From NCBI GenBank assembly GCA_016617855.1, contig JAECUM010009762.1:96931-160930 (forward strand): DNA of 64,000 nucleotides. The letters are read 5' to 3'. The notes under the pieces are model-generated. The model was not told the origin of the DNA. It searched no databases and saw nothing but the letters and a program-made list of their open reading frames with translations. Of the stretch, positions 44,244 to 55,865 are shown piece after piece. Numbering within the stretch: position 1 is the first letter of the stretch; every line of letters begins with the position of its first letter. Position numbers and translations under genes: made by a program. The stretch is from Megalonaias nervosa. Taxonomy: Eukaryota; Mollusca; Bivalvia; Unionida; Unionidae.

Positions 44244-44546
44244 GTGATTTTGCAGTAGGAGTCATCCAAGGGGATGTTTTTATGAACTGGAGAATAAACA
44301 CGACAGATATTTCATCAAGTCGAGCTGTTTTCAATCCCGATGGTTCTACTGTAATTTTTTTCCCCAGAAATGATGTCATTGGCATTGTAAGTTCCTTGTT
44401 TAGTAACAGAGTCAGAGATGTTGGCAATGTTTCCCTTGGCATAGTATCATTCCATCTTTTCAATCTCACAGTGGCTGACGCAGGGAGATATTATTACAGA
44501 TCAGTTGTTGGCAGTGATGCAGGAGGACAAGTTCTTGTTATAGCAG
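44244..44546 (+). CDS. Host exon encoding an Ig-like domain
   Basis: Acceptor ttttttcttcag ends at 44243 and donor gtaag begins at 44547; the 303-base exon is open in one frame and phase 1 at both ends, as usual for Ig-domain exons. The protein has strand patterns VFMNWRINTTD, then FHLFNLTVADAGRYYYRSVV, the Ig V-set D-x-G-x-Y signature. The position where V-set domains have Cys after Y is Tyr here, so the usual disulfide is missing. Three N-glycosylation-like sites (NTT, NVS, NLT). Probably part of a cell-surface receptor or lectin-like gene. Exon identity is well supported; the gene is unknown. Confidence 0.65.
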
Positions 44547-45059
44547 GTAAGACTCTAATATTTACATCTTTTTGGGTTACAGAGATGTCAATTACAATGT
44601 ATTTATTTGGTTTGAAATACAGCTGATAAGAAAACAAAATGAACAGATTCGACTACACAAATATTACTAAATTTTAAATAAGGTCATTTTATATTTTGTC
44701 AGTTTAAGTCAAAACATGAAGATTCTAATTTGTTGACATCAAAGCTGATTTAAAACTTTGAAAGTCAGCAAAAACTTTGGTGTCAATTTCTGTTAAAGCT
44801 GAAAGTCTCTATGTCCACTTTTTGACAGAGATGTGATGGCTCAGAGCTTAGAATACAGGACTCACAGTCAGAAGGGTGTAAGTTTGAAAACTGCATGTAT
44901 TTTGACAAAATTGGGTTGACCACCATGGTATGTTCCTGGGCAAGGCAGTCAGATCTAGTTGCCTCATAACTTCGAATAAGGCGTGACTATTTGAATTATG
45001 ATGTTGTCCAATTGTCAGTATATATGTCTGTCTGTCTCAAATTCTCCACCATTTTACAA

Positions 45060-46260
45060 AAAGTTCAATGATCACTTACATTTAAGGTAAGGAAAAACTC
45101 TCACTTTTTGGGTCAACAGTCAGAAGGTCAAGGTCTTTGTGGCTGAAGGAGAAACATTGCTTTTGCATACTAGTTAGATTCATCAGGCATCGTCAATTGT
45201 TGCCAGCCAAACTTTGAATGCCTTGCAGTTATGGTAAAGAACAACATTGGCAAGGTTGAAGGTTGGTGTTACTGTGACTGAAAAAGAAGAAAAATTGTTT
45301 TTGCACAAAAGTTAAAGTTCCCACCCTGTATTGTTATTAAGATTTGCACATAGGACAAGGTAGAGGTGTATCACTGCTGGATGAAAGATCAAAGGATGAG
45401 GTCACCATGACAGAAAGAAGAAAAATGTTTTTTTGAACAATAACATTAGTTGTATATTATATACCTGGACAAAATACTTGCACTTGGGGTAAGGAAGAAG
45501 CATGTTAATATTGTGATAAACCGATCATAGGCCGAGGTCACTAAAAGTGGAACAATAATCAATAGTTTATCACAATATCATTAGTTCAAAGCACAGATCT
45601 TGTCAATCTTTGTGAATGGAATACAGTTTGGATAACAAAAAAGTCTGTACATTTCAGGATTAAAGGTCAGGAGTCAATAGTTTATTGACAAAGCTCGAAT
45701 TCCCAACCACCTGCAGTTAAAAAAAGTTTGAAGGTAGCTTGTACTTTAGATAAGGATGAACCCTGTTGATTTGGAGTCCAAAGGTCAAGTTCATTTTGAC
45801 TGAACAATGGTTTCTGCACTGATTCTCCACCATCTACATTTTCTGATCTTTGTCGATGATTTACAAATTAGTTAAGTAATAACCCTATAAATTTGGTGGT
45901 TCAGTGGTCAAAGGTAAAGTTCACTTTGGCTTAAAGATAAATCGTTTCTCCAGAGTGACTGTCATTTTTTGTCATCTGTTGTTACCAAACTTTGTGGATG
46001 GCATGCAAATGTAGTAGTGAAGAACCCATACATTTCAGAATAAAAAGGTCAAATATCAAGGTCATTGTGGCCGAGAAAAGAAAATGTTTCACAAAATAAC
46101 ATTAGGTCTATATCACAACCAGGAGCTTTTTGTTTTCATTGTCATAAGGTCAGCGGTTAAAATCATTGACTGAAAGAAGAACAATAGATTCTGTACAGCT
46201 TCTAATGTTTGGATGCCTTGCATATGTGACAAGGAAGAGACTGATAATATATAGTCATTA
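45060..46260 (+). repeat. Degenerate tandem array of about 130-bp units
   Basis: About nine diverged units, each with a core like aaggtcaaggtcattgtggc followed by tgaaagaagaa and a ttttgcac-like segment (cores near 45126, 45255, 45395, 45528, 45662, 45780, 45910, 46050, 46145). No coding capacity. Confidence 0.65.
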
Positions 46261-47571
46261 CTATTTGTGTATAACAGGGGTTGTTTCTATAAACATCCCC
46301 AATGCTGCCGTTTCATAAATTTCGCTATTCTACCAATTGAACTAAAGTTTGGAAGGAAGGAATGAAATGTTGCAAAACCTATCTGACATTAAGCATTCAT
46401 TGAAATAAATTAAGATGTTAGGTTTAAATGACATTCAGATACTCAGTTTAGAATTAAGAGGTGACAACCCTTAATTCAGACATGGAAGTCACTTGTAATT
46501 TCTCTCAATTTTGGGAGTGCTCCAGAAATAATGACATCATGCATTCCAAATCTTCCATTTGTGATTAATCTAATAACAACTTTCACAAATTGCAGACAAA
46601 CAGATTAGAAAGGGAAGGAATAGAGGTAGGACCACTTTTTTAAGCTTATCTGAGAAGCTTGAAATTAAATAAGTTTCTATATGTATCATAAAAAAATGCA
46701 TGACTTTTGTCCTTAATTTTATATACAGTTTATTTATATTCGGTACAAAGTAATCTAGAATAATATCATCTAAGAATCACCTATCATATCTGACATAGCA
46801 TGGTGTTGCCGCCTTCTTTGTACAATGGTGATGTATAAAATCGTGTTCCAGCTTTAGACTGAAATCAGTTGACTCACAGATGTCGGTGATCAACATCGGA
46901 TTAATTGGTATGCAGTGTTTCTAGGATCGAAGGAGGAACAAATGGCTCATAATGTGACAAAATTGTCAATATTATTTACTTCAGCTAGAAATGAAAGGTT
47001 TTGAAAGTAAGTTTGATTAGCACATTGGTTCCAGGAACAAAAATTATGTCATAGTTTTAACATCGTATTCATTAACGATTTTGAAAATGCACATTTATAA
47101 TAAGTACTTCCTAGAAAACTCTTCAGATGACAATTTTATTTGGCAAATACTGGGTTATGATAGCAATGATGACAGTGATTTTTCAAGTTTTGAAGTACAT
47201 GAGATATTTAGAATTTGGAAAGTGTTACTGAAAATATCTTTGGGTGATTTTGATATATATATACTGGATGGCCAATATTGGTGTCATGCCAGTGAACCCA
47301 CTATTCAATGGTATTTCAAAATTTAATGTAAAAATGGAGAACATCAAGCCTGTAGACCAACTAAGGCTATTTGATGACAGGGATTTCTTGCATTTGATCA
47401 TAGATCAATGAATCTGCACTGCAGAGGATAAATGGGGCATCTGATGAATTGAAATTTTGTTTGTTTTGGTTATGGCCATGAGTTTCATGCATAACTGATT
47501 TAGATTTTCCTAGGCAGTTGAATATGTGATGCGAACATCATAGCTCAGCAAAAACAAACATAAGCTGATAT
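46261..47571. other. Intergenic or intron DNA, no gene recognised
   Basis: One 81-codon ORF (47081-47326) has no recognisable domain. Nothing else stands out. Confidence 0.4.
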
Positions 47572-47572
47572 A

Positions 47573-47636
<64 letters not shown>
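47572..47636. repeat. (AT)n microsatellite
   Basis: About 32 AT units. Confidence 0.97.
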
Positions 47637-47640
<4 letters not shown>

Positions 47641-47664
47641 CTACTGGTAACACCTGTTCAGGTA

Positions 47665-47737
47665 CTGAACTTGAAATGTGACTGTCTTTTTAAGCTCATA
47701 TTATGAGTTTAAAAAGACAATCACATTTCAAGTTCAG
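47665..47737. repeat. 36-bp near-perfect palindrome
   Basis: ctgaacttgaaatgtgactg...taagctcata is followed directly by its inverse ending ttcaagttcag, with almost no spacer and a few mismatches. Possible remnant of a foldback element or junction of inverted repeat ends. Confidence 0.85.
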
Positions 47738-48267
47738 ACAAAACATACACGCAGTACAAGAAAAAAATACAAAGAAACTTATTGAACCAATTAAAGGAGA
47801 ATTTACATGTAATTGTTTCTGACTTTAGAATCTCTAAATCATGCGTCAAAGAATTAATCATAGATTATTTTATTTCAGTATATATTTCACTAACTGATTG
47901 TTAGGAGTCATAGTGCTAAAATAGATATAATTATTTTAACATTTTTAAACAGTACTGGGGAGATTAGGTGATGTTTCCATAAGTTGTCTGATTACCTGGA
48001 AATTCATTGATGCCAATAACAATTGTCGATAAAATTTAGGTTAATGAAAATGACACTAATACCTATTCAATATACAAATTTATAAAGTTTTCTCATGTGC
48101 AGGTCGTGTCAGTGTTGTTCAGGACTGACTAGAATCCATTTTATTTGCAAGCATGTGCAGAAAAAGAAACAGTTATTGTTCCATTTCTCCAAGTTTATAC
48201 AAAATCAACTTCTCCTTGCACTAAATGGATTAGGCTAAGTTTCAGTGACATCTCTCTTTCACTATAT
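47738..48267. other. Intergenic or intron DNA, nothing recognised
   Basis: AT-rich, no ORF of note, no repeat recognised. Confidence 0.4.
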
Positions 48268-48450
48268 GCTGAGAGCCCCCAGATAGCCAAGTGTAGGTAG
48301 GTCTTTACTGATCACTGACATCTCATCTCTGTCCACATGGGTATGAATCTCAGGCTCATCCATTGTAGGTGTGTGAGAAAACTTGCTGGTAGCTTCCAAT
48401 GATAGGTGATTCTTACTGGGGTTCTTCTCCTCTAATTATATAGTCCTACC
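48268..48450 (+). mobile_element. tRNA-derived SINE, copy 2, old and truncated
   Basis: gagagcccccagatagccaagtg, atcactgacatctcatctctgt and ggtagcttcca align with the SINEs at 40229 and 62305 but with many differences and no intact tail. Confidence 0.7.
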
Positions 48451-50523
48451 CATGTATATTGATGTCACTTTTGTAAAAAGCTGCTTACTTCAATGAAAAT
48501 GCAACATTGCTGTCCCATGGTCTATTTTTACAAATGAATTTGTCATGCTTTGTTAGTGTTGAGATAAAATATAAATGTATATGTGGACAGAAGCACTTGA
48601 ATAAATCCTTTGTTCTCTAATCATTTATGTCGAGAAGCTGCCAGTTCCAACCCCTGCTTTGCTCTTCAATTATTTCATGTTGCCGTCAGTCTTTATTGTT
48701 ACCAATGCATCAATTAACAAATGGACATTTGTTTGGTCCTCCAGAGTTGACCTTTTTGCTGCAACTTCAGTGGGCCATTCATGCATTCTTCATCAAAGCA
48801 AGCTGGTTACAATCTTCAGTAAAAACAAAGCACCCTTCCTGAAAGGAAGTCAGCATCAAATTTGAATAATTAAAGCAATCAAATCCAGTAGATTGTTTCA
48901 TTTTCAAAAGTGATCGTAACAAATTTATTGTGACTTTTAAGTTTTCTTTTCTGCAGGAAAAGAATGTAACTTTTTATGTATATAATGGCTACCAATGGTG
49001 GCATAAAACGCAAATTAAATTTACAATATCCTGAAACTAAATATCTGGCCTGAATAAGGAAGTTGAAGGTGGGTCATCTCACAAAGATGTTTCCATAAAG
49101 TTCACTTGTTGCCAGGTTTTCATTTCCCTATGAATAGTCTCATCCCTAGGTAGACTGAACAAGATGATTATGTTTGTTTTCTCACATATTTGATGTAAAA
49201 ATCAAGCTGATTTGATAACCTTACTTTTCTCAGTCTGTTTTTCTCATCTTGGTTGTCTCAGCCATGGTGTCCGTGACCTATAATCTGCTTTTTAAGGAAA
49301 GAAACCTATGTTTTCTTCCACTGTGCCTGATTGAGTTGTCATAAAATCTAGCAACAACAATAGCAGCAGATATATAAGAAAATAAACTTCACTCATAAAG
49401 AAACTTAAGGTCTCTCCAAATATGATAACACAACAAACAAAACCTTTGGAGAGAAACTGACACATACATGCACACAAAGTTGAGCTATTTGGAATAGCTC
49501 ATGATTGATCACATGAATAAACTGCTTGATTCTTCACTGACAATAGGCACACAGTCAAGCTATTTGGTAGACCTCATAAATGAAGCATATCATATAACCC
49601 AAAACTGTAACGACCATCAGTTCTCATCCAATGAATAAGCTGCCTGAATCCTCGCTGTTGGGCACAACATGGGCTTTATTATTACGGTTTAAAAGTATAA
49701 TATGTTGTACTTTGTGGTATGGGGAGGGGTAAAGAAAACAGAAACATGAAATGGGTGATATCTCTTTAAAGCAAGATTGTGAACTAAATTTAGAATATTT
49801 TGAGTTTAACAGGAAGACAAGGAAAGCTAGGGGAGGCTGTAAGAACAAAAAGAATGAAAAACCAAGAATGTACAGTAAACTCATATTTCTAGGTAAGTGT
49901 CCTGTTAATGTTTTAAGAACAAATGTCCAAGTGATTTTGTGACCTGACTGTACATTCTGCCTGCCCATGTAACCCATGTGGATGCACCTGGGCCAAATGA
50001 GCCATGGATTTTTATGGGCACTGCAGCTGGGGCAAGAAAGCTGAGTACCTTAAAGAGAAAAGGCCATGGGAAACAAACTTGCCCAGGTTGATTTCTAAAC
50101 ATCACAGATAAACTCAAGCATGAGAACATATTGATGTGCTAGAAACTGACAGAAACCCCTGTTCCAGACACACAGGCTATACACAGATATATGAACTACC
50201 AGATATATGAAGCTGCTTTCTTCAAACTTGGTTAGACACCCAGATCCACACCAGTTGAATCAGACACAATAATGAATAGCAAATGAAAACTGCACTTCCC
50301 AATCAGAGTAGTTCATTCATTAGTCCACATGTTTTTCCACAATAAGATTTCCCTATAGTCTATTGTTCTAGGATAAAAAATAAAAAATTTCTAAGAAAAT
50401 CATGAATTAGAAGACTTACGTCATTTAGCCCGGTATGGTATTTGAGGGGCCTTGAATACATGGTGGCAATTTTACAACCCATATCAATTGCAACATATGT
50501 ATGTCACATACAGTTTCACCTCT
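48451..50523. other. Intergenic or intron DNA left of element C
   Basis: Several short overlapping ORFs on both strands, none with a domain. The last five bases before element C are CCTCT, the expected left half of its target duplication. Confidence 0.4.
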
Positions 50524-50734
50524 AGCAGCAGAGGGGGTGAACAGACCATTTTGCTTGAGACATTATTTACGAAAAATAAGGTTCCTACGAAGGCTGAAAA
50601 AATAAGGTCAGTGATGTTAAACCACAACCTCTAACTTAGCTTATCTCGTTACTTTATCTCTGACTAGCGTTTTTATTTGTTTCGTTTACGCGTTGGTCAC
50701 TCAACGTTGGTCGTTCACCCCCTCTGCTGCTGTA
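50524..50734. repeat. Left terminal inverted repeat of element C
   Basis: agcagcagagggggtgaac at the outer end, ttcaccccctctgctgctgt at the inner end, and the internal block ggttcctacgaaggctgaaa shared with element B. 211 bp, about 35 bp shorter than in B because of internal deletions. The same two positions within the bounding 19-mers have changed on both sides, so the pairing is kept. Confidence 0.9.
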
Positions 50735-50765
50735 AATTAAACAGCAATTATAGATATTATCAATA

Positions 50766-51842
50766 ATGATTGGAGAGTCACACTCAGCTAGATTAGCTCG
50801 AGAGGGACTACAGGCAATTAAAAAATATTTACCCGTCCGTGATTTAGTCAAACAACAACTACAAGCTCGTCAGGAGTCTCAAGTGGAATTTGCAGAAGGT
50901 ACAGAACAATTATTTAAACCGATTGTCGAACCAACAAAGAAAATTGTTACAGCAACTGAGGCAACACAAAGAGCTCTTGAAACATTACCTGTTGATATTG
51001 CTGGCCGTATTCAAGCAGCTCAACCACAACCACAACCACAACAATCTAAACCAAGAATTAAGATAATAGATAAATTTACGCCTGAAAGTATCGCTGCTAT
51101 CAGGGATCCAAAAATATTAATTGATATTGCCGCGTTTGGATATTATGAAAGACAAAAATATGTAAAACCAGAACATGTTAAATCTCTAAGCTCTGCCAAT
51201 TGGATTAAGGATGTATATCACATCGCTACTGGTATTCCAGAAATTAGATATGATGAAGATATTATTAATTTTAATAGATTTGATGAGGATGTACACAGAC
51301 ATATAGAAAGCGAAAGAGTTAAACAATTTAAATTACAGAAACCAGTAAAAACACTTGGAGAACAAGTTCAACAATTTCCACAATCACTTCGTGATTATCC
51401 ACAATCACAATTACTATCACCACTACCATCACCACAACGATCACCAAGATTACTGCCACCACTACCACAACAATTTGAATTACCATCACCACAACAACGA
51501 GAACAACTATCACCACAACGATCAAAACGACTACGAAAAATAATGATGAAACGATTGAAATCATCACAACAACCAGTTAGAACAACAGAGGAAGAAGATC
51601 AAGATCCTGGCGCAGCTGGAAGTGGTTTAGGAAGTAGCTTTATTACTTGTCCCAATAACGTCCTTGCTGATGTTGATCGACTAGAAATTCTCATTGGAGG
51701 AAAACGAGATGGCAATAATTCCCCAGAAATCATTAATGAAGCAGCCGATATTTGTAAACGATTATTTACAGGTGGTGTTATGGATATTAATGTGTATCGG
51801 TCCCTCATTAATGAAATCGCCGAGGATTATTACAGTGACTGA
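50766..51842 (+). CDS. Gln/Pro-rich putative virion protein, first gene of element C
   Basis: 358 aa, undamaged. The N-terminal 60 and C-terminal 65 residues closely match the gene at 13433, while the middle (about residues 90-285) is replaced by an unrelated helical segment and a long Ser/Pro/Gln linker. The strong difference in the middle next to conserved ends points to fast evolution or recombination of the linker. Probable structural protein; function unknown. Confidence 0.65.
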   Translation: MIGESHSARLAREGLQAIKKYLPVRDLVKQQLQARQESQVEFAEGTEQLFKPIVEPTKKIVTATEATQRALETLPVDIAGRIQAAQPQPQPQQSKPRIKIIDKFTPESIAAIRDPKILIDIAAFGYYERQKYVKPEHVKSLSSANWIKDVYHIATGIPEIRYDEDIINFNRFDEDVHRHIESERVKQFKLQKPVKTLGEQVQQFPQSLRDYPQSQLLSPLPSPQRSPRLLPPLPQQFELPSPQQREQLSPQRSKRLRKIMMKRLKSSQQPVRTTEEEDQDPGAAGSGLGSSFITCPNNVLADVDRLEILIGGKRDGNNSPEIINEAADICKRLFTGGVMDINVYRSLINEIAEDYYSD

Positions 51843-51887
51843 GTATGTAATTAGATGCAATTAGTGATAAAATCACTTAATAATAAT

Positions 51888-52355
51888 ATGATCGTACACA
51901 ATACTCATAGACCAACCATGGTTAGGGCAATAAATTCACGATTACCAGTATACAAAACGACCTACGGAGATGGACTAGGTGATGTTGTTCAAGGTCTATT
52001 TAGAGGAATAGCCCCAAAAGCAATACCGCTTGCAAAGCAATTAGGAATGAAAGCTATTGACGTTGTTCGTGAAAAAGCTATTGGCGCTGTTGGTGATGTT
52101 GCTAGCAAAGCATTCTCAGCAATCAAGGATAGACTAGCGCGATCAATACGCAGACCGCAAGCGGTCCGACCTCAACTAGTGAAACTAGCCAGCACTGAAG
52201 TGATGCCCGCAAATGTCAGTAAAATAATAAATCAAGATGCTAATCAGAAACTAGCGGAGTTGGCTACCAACACTAATGTTGGGTTAGAAAAAGAAAAAAA
52301 TATAACCGCTAGTCTGGTAGCAGGAAGCGGTCTTCGTGTTAGACGAAGACGATAA
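51888..52355 (+). CDS. Small pVI/pX-like virion protein of element C
   Basis: 155 aa from the ATG at 51888, the position equivalent to that in element B; an in-frame ATG 11 codons upstream is possible. Intact here, whereas the B copy has a stop. Amphipathic start YKTTYGDGLGDVVQGLFRGI, Ala/Lys-rich helices, and an Arg-rich end (GLRVRRRR). Ends 9 bases before the capsid gene. Likely core or membrane-active protein by position and composition. Confidence 0.65.
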   Translation: MIVHNTHRPTMVRAINSRLPVYKTTYGDGLGDVVQGLFRGIAPKAIPLAKQLGMKAIDVVREKAIGAVGDVASKAFSAIKDRLARSIRRPQAVRPQLVKLASTEVMPANVSKIINQDANQKLAELATNTNVGLEKEKNITASLVAGSGLRVRRRR

Positions 52356-52364
52356 TAATAAATA

Positions 52365-53737
52365 ATGTTCAAGCGTATATCTGATCCCGCGTTTGACATG
52401 GACGCATCAGTTTTAAAAGATGAATCTGTGCGCGATTATCAATATTATTCTTATGACGTACGAGAGCCAAATCAGCGTGGACGAATTGAACTACAGGTTC
52501 AAGATACGAGTAGATATTTCTTACCCGCTGAAGCATTTATCGAGATTGAAGGTGAAATTTTGCGAGATGATAATAATGCTGCGATAGCTGATAATAATTA
52601 TGCGATTGCTTTTGTTAATAATGGCATCATGGCGTTATTTAAAAGTGCAGCATATATCATTGATGGACGAGAGATTGAGATCTGTCATGAAAACGTCGAC
52701 GTTGCCACGACTATACTTAGTCTTGCGCGATATAGTGATAATTATTCAAGATCAGCTGGACCATCAATGATGTTTGTTAAGGATACTTCTAACCACGCTG
52801 AGTATCGACAGTATGATATAGGACGCCCACAAAACCATGCTGGAAATGCCGGCGCTTATGTGCAAAATATAATTATTAATGTTGATCCAGATTTTAACTT
52901 AGGATTTAAATTACGTCGAGCAATGTTAATCGGTGGAAGTAGAAGATTTTCATGTGCTATTCCACTATCACATATTTTTGGATTCTGTAGAAATGTTAGA
53001 AAAGTTATTTTCGGAGCCAAGCATACAATTGCACTTGTGCGAAAGGCTACCGACGATGATGCAATATGGCGTGCTATACCAGCAGCTAATCCAGCACAAC
53101 ATGTTGGAAAAGTAGTTTTAACAAAACTCTCTTTATGGATGCCAGTAATGACTCCAACAATACCTGAAGAAGAACATTTACTTTCTTTTATGAGTCAAGG
53201 TGGTAAATCGATGTTTTCATGGTTGACAATGACCACAGATTCTATCTAGAGTAACATTAATGGTTTATTTACTTGGCAAATAGCATCACAGCAAGGTGTT
53301 TCTGCATCACGGCATATATTTATTGCTCTTCAGAATAATTTACGAGTAGATGATCAAACAGAAAGTAATATGATATTTGACACGCTTGGGGTTAGTGAAG
53401 TTTCTTTGAGGATAGACGGACATCAAGAACCTTCTGAAGAAGTGTTGCTAAATTTTGAAAATAATCATGTCATCGATTAATGACATTCATGGGACGTGAT
53501 CAAAATATCGATTCTGGTTTACAAATATCACAGTTAGATTTTACAACATTATATCCGATTTATTAACTTTCGCTGGAACATTTAGATTTAACCAGACAAT
53601 CAGTCGTTGACATATATTTTCGAGCTCGCGTAAACCGAGGAGCTATTGCTAATTACAGAGCTGTCGCTGTTATACTCAGCGATAAATCGATGTTACTTGA
53701 AGGTGTTGGTGGACGAATGAGAGTTATTGATGCCTAA
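52365..53737 (+). pseudogene. Major capsid protein of element C, broken
   Basis: Open for 294 codons from 52365, including FLPAEAFIEIEGEI, FVNNGIMALFKSAAYIIDG and LSLWMPVMTPT, then TAG at 53247. Downstream, a deletion near 53470 shifts the frame and more stops follow, although blocks such as SQLDFTTLYPIY and SDKSMLLEGVGGRMRV are still clear. The N-terminal half is the better reference for this capsid family because the B copy is broken there. Confidence 0.66.
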
Positions 53738-53775
53738 TAGAAAACATGTAATTAGATCGCTCATAATAATTATAA

Positions 53776-54786
53776 ATGTCACATCTAGTTAATGTCAGTC
53801 TGACTCCTGGTCAGATTAAAAAGCTACAATCATCATCAAAAAATAATTGTGCGGCAAAAATATCACTAAAGCGAGAACAAATCGCAAGTGGTCCGAATAA
53901 GCTATCATTATCAGAACGCAAGCATAAGCATTTCAATGAAGCGAAAAAATTGAATAAAGGTATAAAACTTAATCTTTCTGCGAGTGTCATTAAAGACATC
54001 GTTAAAACGGGTGGTATATTTCCACTTCTTGCCGCGTTACCATCAATAATAGCCGTTGCAGCCCCAGCTGTTGCAAAAGCAGCTGCATTAGGCGCTGTTG
54101 GAACCGCCGCTGGAATGGCGTTAAAGAAAGCAACGGGTCAAGGAATTACGCTCGCAGAAAATTAAAAAAAAAAGATCACGGGCAAAACAACGCGGAAGAC
54201 GTCTAAGAACACCAAACGTTCCACAGCCGGGCCGTCTAAGATTATCAGGCCCGGCATACGGTCGCGGTCTAAGATTACCAGGGACCCCACATTCATGGCA
54301 CGGAAAAGGTCTAAGACTCCCCCGGTAACTTCGTCATCGAATTCGATGATTTTTCCTATGTCCAATTTTGATTTACTTAATGCCGCTAAGCAACTGAATA
54401 TAAAAAAAAAAAACTTTAGAGGAGTTTTTATGCGTCATCAATTACCTACCGTTGCAATGCGACAAGAAACTGGTATTATTAATCTCGATATTAACTCTGG
54501 ACCAAGCACTCATTGGGTGGCGTGTGCAATTGATCCACGTGGAATTATTTATTTTGATTCGTATGGGTTGGTACCACCAAAAGAATTTTTAAAATATGTA
54601 AATACTGCTCAGAATTTGATGCGTTCTAAAATTTGGTATTCAACATTACCAACACAAAAATTAACTGATCCACCGATATGTGGTTGAGAAGTACTCGCTG
54701 TACTTGATGCTGTATCAAAATCAACAACACCACATCATAAAGTCGTGCATGAATATACCACGTTGCCACACATAAACAGATATTAG
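53776..54786 (+). pseudogene. Core polyprotein with adenain-like protease, element C, two stops
   Basis: One frame from the ATG at 53776 to 54786, with TAA at 54163 and TGA at 54685. Order as in element B: VNVSLTPGQIKKLQ repeat domain, Ala-rich hydrophobic stretch, a Lys/Arg/Ser/Thr-rich linker (longer here than in B), then protease with STHWVACAI, YFDSYG and PPICG. The second stop falls directly after the catalytic Cys motif. Adenain-type processing enzyme by motif. Confidence 0.77.
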
Positions 54787-54794
54787 TAAATATA

Positions 54795-55844
54795 ATGGTA
54801 GATATTTCTGAAAGATCTCGCAAAGCTCAGCAGCAAGTCGATTTATCTAAATACGCAACTCTTGATCAGCTCAGAAATGAAATCGATGATTTATTAAATA
54901 TCACAAGTATGGATCAAAATGAAGTCGTTGTTTTTCAGGATGAACAAGGACGATTAAAAACGAGTAATATACAACTGTTAGATGTTCTTATACGAATTCC
55001 CACCGCGGTTATTAATAATATCGTTATTTTTTCTGATCAAGGTAAAATACAAGATTTCGGTAAGTCAGTTAACGATTTTATCAAGCGAGCTGGTGATTCA
55101 TTCACGGATAACATTATTATGAACCAAAATAAAATTATAGACCTTGGAAACCCAACCGCAGATACAGATGCAGCAACAAAAATATACGTCGATGATCAAG
55201 AATCTAAGTACGTATTAGTCAGTGGTGGTATAATGCGTGCATTTTTCAACATGAATAATAATGGTATTATTAATCTTAGAATACCAGAATCAGATTTAGA
55301 CGCTGCAACGAAGAAATATGTAGACGATAAGGAAATCCCTATAGCTACACTCAATAATGAAATGACTACACTCAATACTAATTTTACTAATCACGTACAA
55401 ACTTTCTTAAATTTTCGTAGAAACATAAACAGATCTATTAATGATTTTTTTGGAACTCCACCAACTGTTGATATCAAACTCTCCGATATTAACATGAAAC
55501 TCAACGATATTGTCAGTGGAATACCTAATATTGTTCAAAAAACTAATCTGATTAAAATTCCTCACAATCAGATCGTCAATGTGGTATACACAGTAGCATC
55601 AGGATCAACAACATGGACACCGCAAAATAAAACTCTCGAACATACCGCAGAAGTAACTGGGTTATACAGGCTATCCCTGTACGGTTTGGAAATTACTGCG
55701 GCCACTTCATTATCACCGAATGTATATCATAATCCTCTGCTGGTGATGCTAACCAAGGACATCAAAGAAACGTTCACGTTGACATCAACGGAAATGCCCC
55801 CGAGACGTTACTGGTGGTGCCTGGAATTCGTAGCTGAAGCTTAA
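54795..55844 (+). CDS. Fibre-like protein with phage-tail-fibre repeats, element C (intact)
   Basis: 349 aa, undamaged. Two shaft repeats end in DAATKIYVDD and DAATKKYVDD (about residues 121-133 and 172-183), preceded by NIIMNQNKIIDLGNP and FNMNNNGIINLRIP. After the second come a coiled-coil-like part (TTLNTNFTNHVQTFLNFRR) and a C-terminal domain ending RYWWCLEFVAEA. The repeat pattern is that of phage short tail fibres. This intact copy is the best sequence for studying the protein. Probable receptor-binding spike attached to the penton. Confidence 0.75.
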   Translation: MVDISERSRKAQQQVDLSKYATLDQLRNEIDDLLNITSMDQNEVVVFQDEQGRLKTSNIQLLDVLIRIPTAVINNIVIFSDQGKIQDFGKSVNDFIKRAGDSFTDNIIMNQNKIIDLGNPTADTDAATKIYVDDQESKYVLVSGGIMRAFFNMNNNGIINLRIPESDLDAATKKYVDDKEIPIATLNNEMTTLNTNFTNHVQTFLNFRRNINRSINDFFGTPPTVDIKLSDINMKLNDIVSGIPNIVQKTNLIKIPHNQIVNVVYTVASGSTTWTPQNKTLEHTAEVTGLYRLSLYGLEITAATSLSPNVYHNPLLVMLTKDIKETFTLTSTEMPPRRYWWCLEFVAEA

Positions 55845-55865
55845 TTAAATGACGTTGTTAGTATA

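Noticed and set aside
51328..51567. Minus-strand ORF rich in Val and Ile, and a plus-frame His/Asn-rich ORF
   Set aside because: Both are shadows of the Ser/Pro/Gln linker of the gene at 50766.
54166..54330. A frame with repeated G-R-L-R-L-P-like peptides between the core domain and protease of element C (also seen in B)
   Set aside because: It is out of frame with both the core domain and the protease; the in-frame reading gives a Lys/Arg-rich linker in both copies, so the repeat peptides are a shadow.
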